Of a stretch of 45,374 nucleotides of DNA, positions 9,319-16,195 are shown one piece after another. The position numbers and the translations under genes are program-made. The DNA comes from JAVBTR01 sp031556065. GTDB taxonomy: Bacteria > Bacillota > Clostridia > Christensenellales > Aristaeellaceae. The notes under the pieces were generated by a model. That model searched no databases, had not been told where the DNA came from, and saw nothing but the letters and a program-made list of their open reading frames with translations. Position 1 is the stretch's first letter; every line of letters begins with the position of its first letter. The stretch lies in the NCBI GenBank assembly GCA_031556065.1, contig JAVBTR010000010.1:1-45374 (forward strand). The letters are read 5' to 3'.

Positions 9319-9347
9319 ATATTAGCACGTCATTAACGAGATGTCAA
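9319..9347 (-). promoter_or_regulatory. Near-consensus sigma-A promoter for the cyuA-like operon
   Basis: On the minus strand TTGACA (9347-9342) and TAATAT (9324-9319) have a 17-bp spacer. A transcription start near 9312 would give a leader of about 58 nt before the ATG at 9254. Confidence 0.85.
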
Positions 9348-9449
9348 TACAAGTAAATAAATATTTTTTGTCTCTTATGTCTAACAAAGCCACAAGCTGT
9401 GATATCTGCCTTATGGTCGGGGAAAAAATCAAGTTTCCGTATAAAGAAT

Positions 9450-9495
9450 GCGAGCCCCCTTTTCTTGCTTTACAATACAAGAAAAGAGGGCCCGC
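9450..9495 (-). terminator. Terminator hairpin after the garR-like gene
   Basis: Two 18-nt arms (9450-9467 and 9478-9495) pair at about 16 of 18 positions around a 10-nt loop, 25 bp after the garR-like stop on the minus strand, followed by a T-rich ATTCTTTAT tract. It separates this operon from the next promoter at 9342. Confidence 0.75.
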
Positions 9496-9520
9496 AACCA
9501 TAAACCATTCTGTTCTTAAT

Positions 9521-10405
9521 TTACCGGTGCAGCTGTTCGTTGCCTAGCTTCTGGTAATACTTGGCCAGGGCGCTGTGGTCGCATTGACCGTCTCCGTCCA
9601 GGTGGAGAACCTTCATCATTTCAAAAATCTGGCTGGTGAGCATGGTGGGGGCATCCACGGCTTTGGCCGTATCCAGAACATTGTTCAAATCCTTGATATG
9701 AAGATCAATCTTAAAACCAGGCTTAAAATTCTGGTCCATCATCATAGGTGCCTTAGCATCCATCACCGTAGAGCCTGCCAAGCCGCCTCGGATGGCTTGG
9801 TAGATCAGTTCCGGGGATACGCCAGCCTTCTGGCCCAGCATCATGGCTTCGGCTACTGCGGCGATGTTCACTGCCACCACCACCTGGTTGCAAAGCTTGG
9901 TTACATTACCTGCGCCAATATCGCCGCAGCGCACCACGGAAGAGCCCATGGCAAAAAGCAGCTCTTTATAATCGTTAAACAACGCTTCCGGGCCGCCTAC
10001 CATAAAGGCCAGAGTGCCATCGATTGCTTTGGGTTCCCCGCCGGAAACAGGCGCATCCAGCATGCCAACACCCACTTTTTCAAGCTCCGCCGCAATTTCC
10101 CTTGAGGCGATAGGGTTGATAGAGCTCATATCGATCAGCACACTGCCAGACTTCACCGATTCCACCACGCCATCTTCGCCTAATATCACAGCTTTCACAT
10201 GAGGAGAATTGGGCAGCATGGTCAAAATCACGTCGCAATCCGCCGCTAATTCCTTGGGGTTAGCAGCCGCCTTTGCCCCAGCTTGCTTCAATTCCTCCAC
10301 CGCAAGGGTGTTCAAATCGCAAACAGTTAAATCGTAGCCTTTTTTCAAAAGATTCTTTCCCATGGGCTTGCCCATGATGCCTAAACCGATTAATCCAATT
10401 TTCAT
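9521..10405 (-). CDS. garR: 2-hydroxy-3-oxopropionate (tartronate semialdehyde) reductase
   Basis: 294 residues of the beta-hydroxyacid dehydrogenase family. It starts with the Rossmann motif GLIGLGIMGKPMGKN, has the substrate-binding DAPVSGGEPKA segment at about residues 117-127, and the catalytic lysine Lys170 in GAGNVTKLCNQ. The best match in memory is GarR/GlxR, which reduces tartronate semialdehyde to D-glycerate with NAD(P)H; 3-hydroxyisobutyrate dehydrogenase is the main alternative. The product, D-glycerate, is the substrate of the glycerate kinase at 13456, which supports the assignment. It lies 12 bp after the DapA-like gene in a two-gene operon ending at the hairpin 9450-9495. Confidence 0.82.
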   Translation of the reverse strand: MKIGLIGLGIMGKPMGKNLLKKGYDLTVCDLNTLAVEELKQAGAKAAANPKELAADCDVILTMLPNSPHVKAVILGEDGVVESVKSGSVLIDMSSINPIASREIAAELEKVGVGMLDAPVSGGEPKAIDGTLAFMVGGPEALFNDYKELLFAMGSSVVRCGDIGAGNVTKLCNQVVVAVNIAAVAEAMMLGQKAGVSPELIYQAIRGGLAGSTVMDAKAPMMMDQNFKPGFKIDLHIKDLNNVLDTAKAVDAPTMLTSQIFEMMKVLHLDGDGQCDHSALAKYYQKLGNEQLHR

Positions 10406-10417
10406 TCACATTTCTCC

Positions 10418-11311
10418 TTATTGAATCATGCCCATGTCTTTCAGCGCCATTTTAAGAGATTCCCGCTGGGCGGGGGCCAAAGGCTTAATGGGTGCTTCAC
10501 ATTGCCCCACCTTAAAGCCCAGTATTTCCAGGGCTTCTTTAATCACAACGGGGAATGTGCCCATGTTGGTAGCAATCCTTAGAATACTGAATTTAAATTG
10601 AGCTTCCAGCGCTTCTTCAAGCTTGCCCACCTTGTGGTTTTCGTAAATATCCACCGCGATTTTAGGTGCCACATTGGCGCAGGAGGCAATGGCACCTACC
10701 GCCCCATAGCATAAGGCAGCATAAATCAGCGTATCTCGCCCCATCAGCACATGGAAATTAGGAATACCCCTGGTAAGCCTTATATACTCTTCGGTGTTCG
10801 TCATATCCCCCGTGGAATCCTTCACACCAATAATATTTTCAATCTGCGCTAGGCGCGCAATGGTGGCAGGCTCCACCTGTACGTTGGTTTTGGGGCGGTT
10901 ATTGTAGATAACAATGGGGATATCGGTGCTTTGAGCCACAGTCCTATAAAAATCGTGCAGCTCGTCCTGGGTTTGGGAAATGAACATAGGCGTTAAGACA
11001 GAAAGGGCATCCACCCCCACATCCGACGCGATTCGGGCCATGTCCACAGTGGCTTTGGTTGTAATATGGTTAGCCCCGGCGTAAATATCCATTTTCCCTT
11101 GGACGGCATCCTTTGTCACTTCCAGCATGTTGCGATAAAAGTCATTATCAAAAGCGTAAAACTCGCCGGTGGTGCCAAAGGGGAACACACCATGAACCCC
11201 GTTATCGATAAAATATTGAATCAATTGCCGGTAAACTGGTTCGTTCAGCCGGCCCTTTTCATCCACCGGTGTAATGACAGGTATCACAATGCCCTTAGGC
11301 GTAAAACCCAT
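10418..11311 (-). CDS. DapA-superfamily aldolase/dehydratase
   Basis: 297 residues, a class I (Schiff-base) TIM-barrel enzyme. It has GTTGEF at 46-51 for the keto-acid carboxylate, Tyr136 in IVIYNNRP, and the Schiff-base Lys164 in IIGVKDSTGD. The YNNRPKT sequence resembles sialate lyase, keto-deoxy-sugar-acid aldolase and 5-keto-4-deoxyglucarate dehydratase relatives more than lysine-biosynthetic DapA. The start at 11311 has GGGAGGG 6 nt upstream; the longer form beginning at 11341 lacks this. Co-transcription with the garR-like gene suggests it cleaves a 2-keto acid to pyruvate and an aldehyde such as tartronate semialdehyde, but this is inference. A promoter is visible at 11351-11379. Confidence 0.8.
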   Translation of the reverse strand: MGFTPKGIVIPVITPVDEKGRLNEPVYRQLIQYFIDNGVHGVFPFGTTGEFYAFDNDFYRNMLEVTKDAVQGKMDIYAGANHITTKATVDMARIASDVGVDALSVLTPMFISQTQDELHDFYRTVAQSTDIPIVIYNNRPKTNVQVEPATIARLAQIENIIGVKDSTGDMTNTEEYIRLTRGIPNFHVLMGRDTLIYAALCYGAVGAIASCANVAPKIAVDIYENHKVGKLEEALEAQFKFSILRIATNMGTFPVVIKEALEILGFKVGQCEAPIKPLAPAQRESLKMALKDMGMIQ

Positions 11312-11350
11312 GGTTTTCCCTCCCTTATTCCGTTTATCCACTCATAACAT

Positions 11351-11379
11351 AATGTAACAAACACCGGTAGCCCTTTCAA
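11351..11379 (-). promoter_or_regulatory. Probable promoter of the dapA-like/garR operon
   Basis: On the minus strand TTGAAA (11379-11374) and TACATT (11356-11351) are 17 bp apart. The -35 lies inside the palindrome CCCTTGAAAGGG, a possible operator. Confidence 0.45.
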
Positions 11380-11455
11380 GGGTTTTTACAGAACAAATAG
11401 CCTATTTAGTCGGGAATTTCTGAAAAAAAAGTCGCTTTCATTTCCGAATGCGCAA

Positions 11456-11480
11456 CATTCATTTCATTTCATTTCATTTG
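11456..11480. repeat. ATTTC tandem pentanucleotide repeat in the divergent intergenic region
   Basis: About five CATTT/ATTTC units in a row lie between the dapA-like operon and the divergent PrpR-type regulator. Repeat-number change could alter promoter geometry. No convincing sigma-A promoter was seen for the rightward gene in this 244-bp region. Confidence 0.65.
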
Positions 11481-11555
11481 CATCAACTTCATTGAAACAG
11501 AAGGATTTCTTACTCCCTTACCGAAATGGTATTGACATAAAGGGAGGCGCGCAAT

Positions 11556-13442
11556 ATGGCAGGCATGATCATCGCGGTACCCAATAAAGAAATGTTCCAG
11601 CAAGCCACAGAAATATTATCCGGGCAGGATACCCTGGCCCAGGTTCTTTTGACCACTTCCAAAACGGTGGTTCAAGATGTTTCGGCCCTGGGTGGGGAGG
11701 ATTTCCCTGTTGTGGTGGCCCGGGGCAATCACGCTAAGCTTTTAAAAGCGGAAACCCCTTTCACGGTGGTTGAAATTGTGCTTTCAGGGCAAGAAATGGC
11801 ACTGCTTGTGGAAGCCGCCTGTGCCATGACTGGCAAAGAGAATACCAATGTGGCCTTCATCGGTTTTCCCAGCATGTTTTCCGACCCAACGCCTTTCGCC
11901 CATGTATTTAAAGCCAACATCCGCATTTATACCGCCGACGGGGAACCGGAAATCGAAGCTCAGGTACTTGAAGCCATTAAAGAAGGAGCGGATGTAATCG
12001 TTGGCGGTGAAATTGCCATGAAGTACGCCAACGCCCGGGGCTGCCAGGCGCTTTTTCTTTCCTCCACCAGCGAATCCATCTACATGGCACTGCGCACAGC
12101 CAAGCGGGTTTTGTACGGCATCGCTATGGAAAACCGACGCTCCCAGGAGTTTATGGCGCTATTAAACTATTCCTTTGACGGAATTCTGAAGCTGGATCTA
12201 AACGGAGTAATTACCCTTACCAACTATATGGCCGAAAGCTTTTTCAAAAAGCCTGCCCGTGATTTAGTCGGCAAAAATGTATTGAAGCTGTTTGACACCC
12301 TGCCGGAGGATCCTCTTGAAAAAGCCCTTGCCGCTATGGAAAACGCCTATTCCCTTATTTTGCGCACCCATCAAGAAGCCTACGTAGCTAACCTGGCAGT
12401 TTTAAACCTGGAAGGAGAAATGAACGGCTTCATTCTCTCCATGCAGGCCTTTAACCAAATTAACAAGCTGGAAGAAGCTGTCCGTACCGACCGCATCGGC
12501 CGCGGCTTTGTAGCCCACCATACGTTTAAAGACATTCATTATGTTTCAAAGCCTATGGTCAAGGCATTGGAAACTGCCACCCGCTACGCAGATTTCGACC
12601 TGCCCGTTTTGATCTCCGGGCCCTACGGCATGGAAAAGCATATTTGGGCTGAGGCTATCCACAATGCCGGAGGCCGCCGCAAAAACCCTTTTGTGAGCAT
12701 TAACCTGGCCCACTTAAGCCCCAACGCCCAGCAGGATGCCCTTATGCGCATGCAAAGCGATGCCCAGGGCCGGAGCGTTTTTGAAAACGCCCACCGGGGT
12801 ACATTGCTGATCGAAAACGTGGATTTGGCTAACAGTGACTCTCTTATGATTCTCATCCGCGTCCTTTCCACAGGCACCCTTTTAAAACCGGACAGCCGGC
12901 TGCCCCTGCCTGTAGATGTGCGCGTTATCTGCACCTGTTCAAAGGATCTATATGCCATGACCACAGATGGCAGCTTTCCCCCGGCTCTTTATTACCGTTT
13001 GGCCCAATTGGATCTGCACCTGCCAGGGCTTAGCGCCTTTCCGGAGGATATTCCCATAATGCTCGCCCAGGAGCTGGAGCGGCTTTGCCGCAAATACCGC
13101 CGTTACGTTTCCATTTCACCTAAAGCCCAAGCTGTTTTACACGCCCATGCCTGGAACGGCAACATCGAAGAAATTGCCTCCTTTATGGAAAAAGCGCTGA
13201 TTTTGAACAAAGAGCGGGAAATCGGTGAAGAACTGGTAACCCAGCTGTTGGAGCCCTACCAGCAAGAAGTCCGGCAGCACACACACCCGCCTGCCGCTCC
13301 CGTTTTATACAACGCCGAGGAATCCCGTTTGAAAGACGCGTTGAATCAAGCCAGGGGCAATCGCGCCGAATGCGCTGAGCTATTGGGAATCAGCAAGGTT
13401 ACCCTTTGGCGGCGAATGAAAAAATATGGAATGATTGATTAA
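11556..13442 (+). CDS. PrpR-type regulator with degenerate AAA+ domain
   Basis: 628 residues with four parts: a PrpR_N-like sensory domain (about 1-190), a PAS domain (about 195-300, MALLNYSFDGILKLDLNGV), an AAA+ domain of sigma-54 activator type (about 330-560), and a Fis-type HTH at the end (about 585-628, RAECAELLGISKVTLWRRMK). The AAA+ domain looks inactive. The Walker A is GPYGMEKH instead of G[ED][ST]GTGKE, the Walker B is TLLIENV instead of LFLDEI, and the GAFTGA loop that contacts sigma-54 is absent. It probably regulates a sigma-A promoter by DNA binding. GGGAGG lies 8 nt before the ATG, and it stops 13 bp before the glycerate kinase start, so they form an operon. Confidence 0.85.
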   Translation: MAGMIIAVPNKEMFQQATEILSGQDTLAQVLLTTSKTVVQDVSALGGEDFPVVVARGNHAKLLKAETPFTVVEIVLSGQEMALLVEAACAMTGKENTNVAFIGFPSMFSDPTPFAHVFKANIRIYTADGEPEIEAQVLEAIKEGADVIVGGEIAMKYANARGCQALFLSSTSESIYMALRTAKRVLYGIAMENRRSQEFMALLNYSFDGILKLDLNGVITLTNYMAESFFKKPARDLVGKNVLKLFDTLPEDPLEKALAAMENAYSLILRTHQEAYVANLAVLNLEGEMNGFILSMQAFNQINKLEEAVRTDRIGRGFVAHHTFKDIHYVSKPMVKALETATRYADFDLPVLISGPYGMEKHIWAEAIHNAGGRRKNPFVSINLAHLSPNAQQDALMRMQSDAQGRSVFENAHRGTLLIENVDLANSDSLMILIRVLSTGTLLKPDSRLPLPVDVRVICTCSKDLYAMTTDGSFPPALYYRLAQLDLHLPGLSAFPEDIPIMLAQELERLCRKYRRYVSISPKAQAVLHAHAWNGNIEEIASFMEKALILNKEREIGEELVTQLLEPYQQEVRQHTHPPAAPVLYNAEESRLKDALNQARGNRAECAELLGISKVTLWRRMKKYGMID

Positions 13443-13455
13443 TAAGGAGGCCATT

Positions 13456-14694
13456 ATGTTAAACGACGCTAAGCTGATCATCCAAAAAGCCATTGACGCC
13501 GTCCTCCCGGAAGCCACGGTTAAAACCGCGCTGGAGGAATACGCATTAACCACCCCCTGCCATTTGATCGCTATTGGCAAAGCGGCCTGGCGCATGGCCA
13601 ATGCCGCATATGAAGCATTGGGGAAATTGGTTTTAGACGGGGTGGTTATCACCAAATACCAGCATTCTCAAGGCCCCATTGGCAATCTTGCCATTTTTGA
13701 AGCCGGGCACCCAGTGCCGGATGAAAACAGCGTTCTGGCAGCCAACGCTGCTTTAAAACTGACGAAAAATCTAACAGAAAAAGACGTGGTACTGTTTCTT
13801 GTTTCCGGCGGTGGCTCAGCCCTGTTCGAATGCCCGCCGGAGGGCGTGACGCTTACCGATATTGCTACCGTTACCAAGCAGCTTTTGGCCTGTGGTGCGG
13901 ATATTACCGAAATGAACGCCATCCGCAAACACCTTTCCAGGGTAAAAGGCGGTCGCTTTGCGCTGCATTTAGCGCCAGCCCGCGTTAAAAGCATTGTTTT
14001 AAGCGATGTTTTAGGCGATTCGCTGGATGCCATTGCCTCTGGCCCTGCCTACCCGGACGCCTCCACCTGCGGGGATGTGACGGCTATCATCGAAAAACAC
14101 CAGCTCACCTTCCCCGAAAATGTGCTGGCTGCCCTAAAAGAAGAGACACCCAAGGCGCTTTTCAATGTGGAAACGAAGATTACTGGCAATGTAACCGCTC
14201 TATGCGATGCCGCTGGAAGGGCGGCCAAAGACCTTGGCTATACGCCCCTTACCCTTACCACCACCCTGGATTGCGAGGCCCGGGAGGCAGGAGCATTTTT
14301 AAGCGCCATTGCCAGAGAGCTTCGGGCCAGCGGCCGGCCTGTTAGGCCACCCTGCGCCATTATTCTAGGCGGCGAAACCGTGGTACATTTAAGGGGAAAG
14401 GGCCTTGGTGGCCGCAACCAGGAGCTGACGGTAAGCGCTATTAAGGGCCTTAGCGAGCTAAAGGATACGGTGCTGTTCTCCATCGGTTCTGATGGCACCG
14501 ACGGCCCTACGGACGCAGCAGGAGGCGTTGTTGCGGGAAACACAATGAAGCGATGCACAGAAATGGGACTTAACGTGGATGCCACCCTTTCTAATAATGA
14601 CGCGTACCATTTGCTCAAGGCGCTGGATGGGCTTATCATAACAGGCCCCACCGGCACCAATGTAAATGATCTGACCATGCTTCTAGTTAAATAA
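13456..14694 (+). CDS. Glycerate kinase, type 2 (MOFRL family)
   Basis: 412 residues. The family makes 2-phosphoglycerate from D-glycerate and ATP in the cytosol. Motifs include LIAIGKAAWRMANAAYE at the N-terminus, the phosphate-binding LVSGGGSALFECP, LSDVLGDSLDAIASGPAYPD, and the C-terminal MOFRL domain with LGGETVVHLRGKGLGGRNQE and GSDGTDGPTDAAGG, given as separate short pieces. The start at 13456 has AAGGAGG 6 nt upstream; a TTG start at 13435 overlapping the regulator gene is less likely. It lies directly after the PrpR-type regulator. With the divergent garR-like gene it forms a glycerate salvage route from tartronate semialdehyde to glycolysis. Confidence 0.9.
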   Translation: MLNDAKLIIQKAIDAVLPEATVKTALEEYALTTPCHLIAIGKAAWRMANAAYEALGKLVLDGVVITKYQHSQGPIGNLAIFEAGHPVPDENSVLAANAALKLTKNLTEKDVVLFLVSGGGSALFECPPEGVTLTDIATVTKQLLACGADITEMNAIRKHLSRVKGGRFALHLAPARVKSIVLSDVLGDSLDAIASGPAYPDASTCGDVTAIIEKHQLTFPENVLAALKEETPKALFNVETKITGNVTALCDAAGRAAKDLGYTPLTLTTTLDCEAREAGAFLSAIARELRASGRPVRPPCAIILGGETVVHLRGKGLGGRNQELTVSAIKGLSELKDTVLFSIGSDGTDGPTDAAGGVVAGNTMKRCTEMGLNVDATLSNNDAYHLLKALDGLIITGPTGTNVNDLTMLLVK

Positions 14695-14711
14695 AATATA
14701 TAGCTACAGTA

Positions 14712-14750
14712 CAAAAACAAGCGCAGGGGCTTTGCTGCGCTTGTTTTTTA
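14712..14750. terminator. Bidirectional intrinsic terminator
   Basis: The stem ACAAGCGCAG/CTGCGCTTGT has an 8-nt loop and is flanked by A-run and T-run. It can end both the rightward glycerate kinase operon and the leftward purine operon, whose last gene stops at 14796. Confidence 0.92.
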
Positions 14751-14795
14751 TTGCCTTCTTGGTTTGGCTTTACTCGAGTTTCGCTGCTTAAAACC

Positions 14796-16163
14796 CTAGT
14801 TTTCCTTATGCCGGGGCAGGATCTGGTTCAACAGCAGCGCCATCAGCGTGGCCACCACCACAGGGGAACGGCCAAAGATGGTTGTAATCTGTGTAGGGAA
14901 CTTGGCCAGCGCGCCCAGGGATTGGGAAAGCCCAACGCCCAGCGCCACCGAAAGTCCCACAATGGACATGTTCCGGTAATCCATTTTTTCCGAAGCAATC
15001 AAACGAATGCCTGCCATGGTAATCATAGAGAAGACCGTAATAGTGGCACCGCCCAATACGCACTGGGGAATGGTTGTAAGCACTGCGGAAAATTGGGGAA
15101 AGATGCCTGCCAGAAGTATAATAAACGCCGCGATGCCAAATACGAAGCGGTTCACCACACGGTTTGTCATAACGATACCCACGTTCTGGCTATAGGTAGC
15201 CGTAGGCAAGCCGCCAAACATGGCGCCAAGCATATTCGTTACACCATACGCAAGAATACCGCCTTGCAATTCTGTATCGGTAGGCTCCCGATCCAATCCT
15301 CCTAGGGTGGTGCCGGTAAAATCCCCTATGGCCTGAATGGAATTGATGAAAAACAATACCCCAAGCGCCACACAAGCGCCCACATCGAAAGTGATTCCAA
15401 AGGGCATTGCCTGGGGTGCGGCGATGATGCCCGCCTGGCTGATTTTAGAAAAATCTACCATTCCGAAAAAGATAGCCGCAATATAACCGATCACCATGCC
15501 AAGGAGTAGTGATGCCAGTTTAAAAATACCCTTTCCCCAATGGTTCAACGCTGTTACAGCAGCCAAGGTAATAAAAGCCACCACCCAGTTCTGCCAGGAA
15601 CCGTATTGCAGCGCTTCCACCGCGTGGTTCACATTGCCTGTTCCCCCCGCCATATAATTAACAGCGGTGGGGTATAAAGAAATACCGATAGTGAAAATAA
15701 CCGTGCCGGTAATCAGCGGCGGAAAATACTTGCGAATGGGCTTAATAAACACACCCACCAGGGTTGCCACAATACCGCCTACGATCATGGCCCCGGCAAT
15801 TTGAGCAAGCGCCTGGGCTCCACCTGTAGAAACAATACCTTGCAGGCTGGGCAGGTAAGCAAAGCTAATGCCCATGACCATAGGAAGACCGGACCCAAAC
15901 CGAAAACCCTTCTTTTTTCCAATTGGAAAAAGCTGCAAAATAGTAGATATGGCTGCCACCACCAAAGATGTTTGGATCAAAAGCACCTTATCCGCCTGGG
16001 ACAGGGACAATTCCCCCATGTTGCCAAGAATCAGCGCCGGGGTTACGCAGCCTACGATCATGGCTACCACGTGCTGCAATGCCAGGGGAAGGGCATCCTT
16101 TAGAGTAGGCCGCCCATCCAATGAAAAGAGTAAGGCCTGGCTGGTTTGTTCGCTCTTTGCCAT
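14796..16163 (-). CDS. Purine (xanthine/urate) permease, NCS2 family
   Basis: 455 residues with about 14 hydrophobic segments, an inner-membrane nucleobase:cation symporter. The NAT signature is present as QNVGIVMTNR at about residues 324-333, and GDFTGTTLGGLDREPTD precedes it, as in bacterial xanthine and urate transporters (PbuX, XanQ, UacT). Which purine is carried cannot be told from sequence; the operon context favours xanthine or urate. The start at 16163 follows AAGGAGGA by 8 nt. An in-frame ATG at 16199 would overlap the end of the xanthine dehydrogenase gene and is less well supported. It is the last gene of the purine operon and is followed by the bidirectional terminator. Confidence 0.9.
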   Translation of the reverse strand: MAKSEQTSQALLFSLDGRPTLKDALPLALQHVVAMIVGCVTPALILGNMGELSLSQADKVLLIQTSLVVAAISTILQLFPIGKKKGFRFGSGLPMVMGISFAYLPSLQGIVSTGGAQALAQIAGAMIVGGIVATLVGVFIKPIRKYFPPLITGTVIFTIGISLYPTAVNYMAGGTGNVNHAVEALQYGSWQNWVVAFITLAAVTALNHWGKGIFKLASLLLGMVIGYIAAIFFGMVDFSKISQAGIIAAPQAMPFGITFDVGACVALGVLFFINSIQAIGDFTGTTLGGLDREPTDTELQGGILAYGVTNMLGAMFGGLPTATYSQNVGIVMTNRVVNRFVFGIAAFIILLAGIFPQFSAVLTTIPQCVLGGATITVFSMITMAGIRLIASEKMDYRNMSIVGLSVALGVGLSQSLGALAKFPTQITTIFGRSPVVVATLMALLLNQILPRHKEN

Positions 16164-16195
16164 AAATAGTTCCTCCTTATGTAATGGATTCATTT

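Noticed and set aside
9341..9547. Plus-strand frame of 68 codons in an intergenic region
   Set aside because: It covers the promoter -35 of the cyuA-like operon and the terminator hairpin of the garR-like gene, and has no ribosome binding site or recognisable motif.
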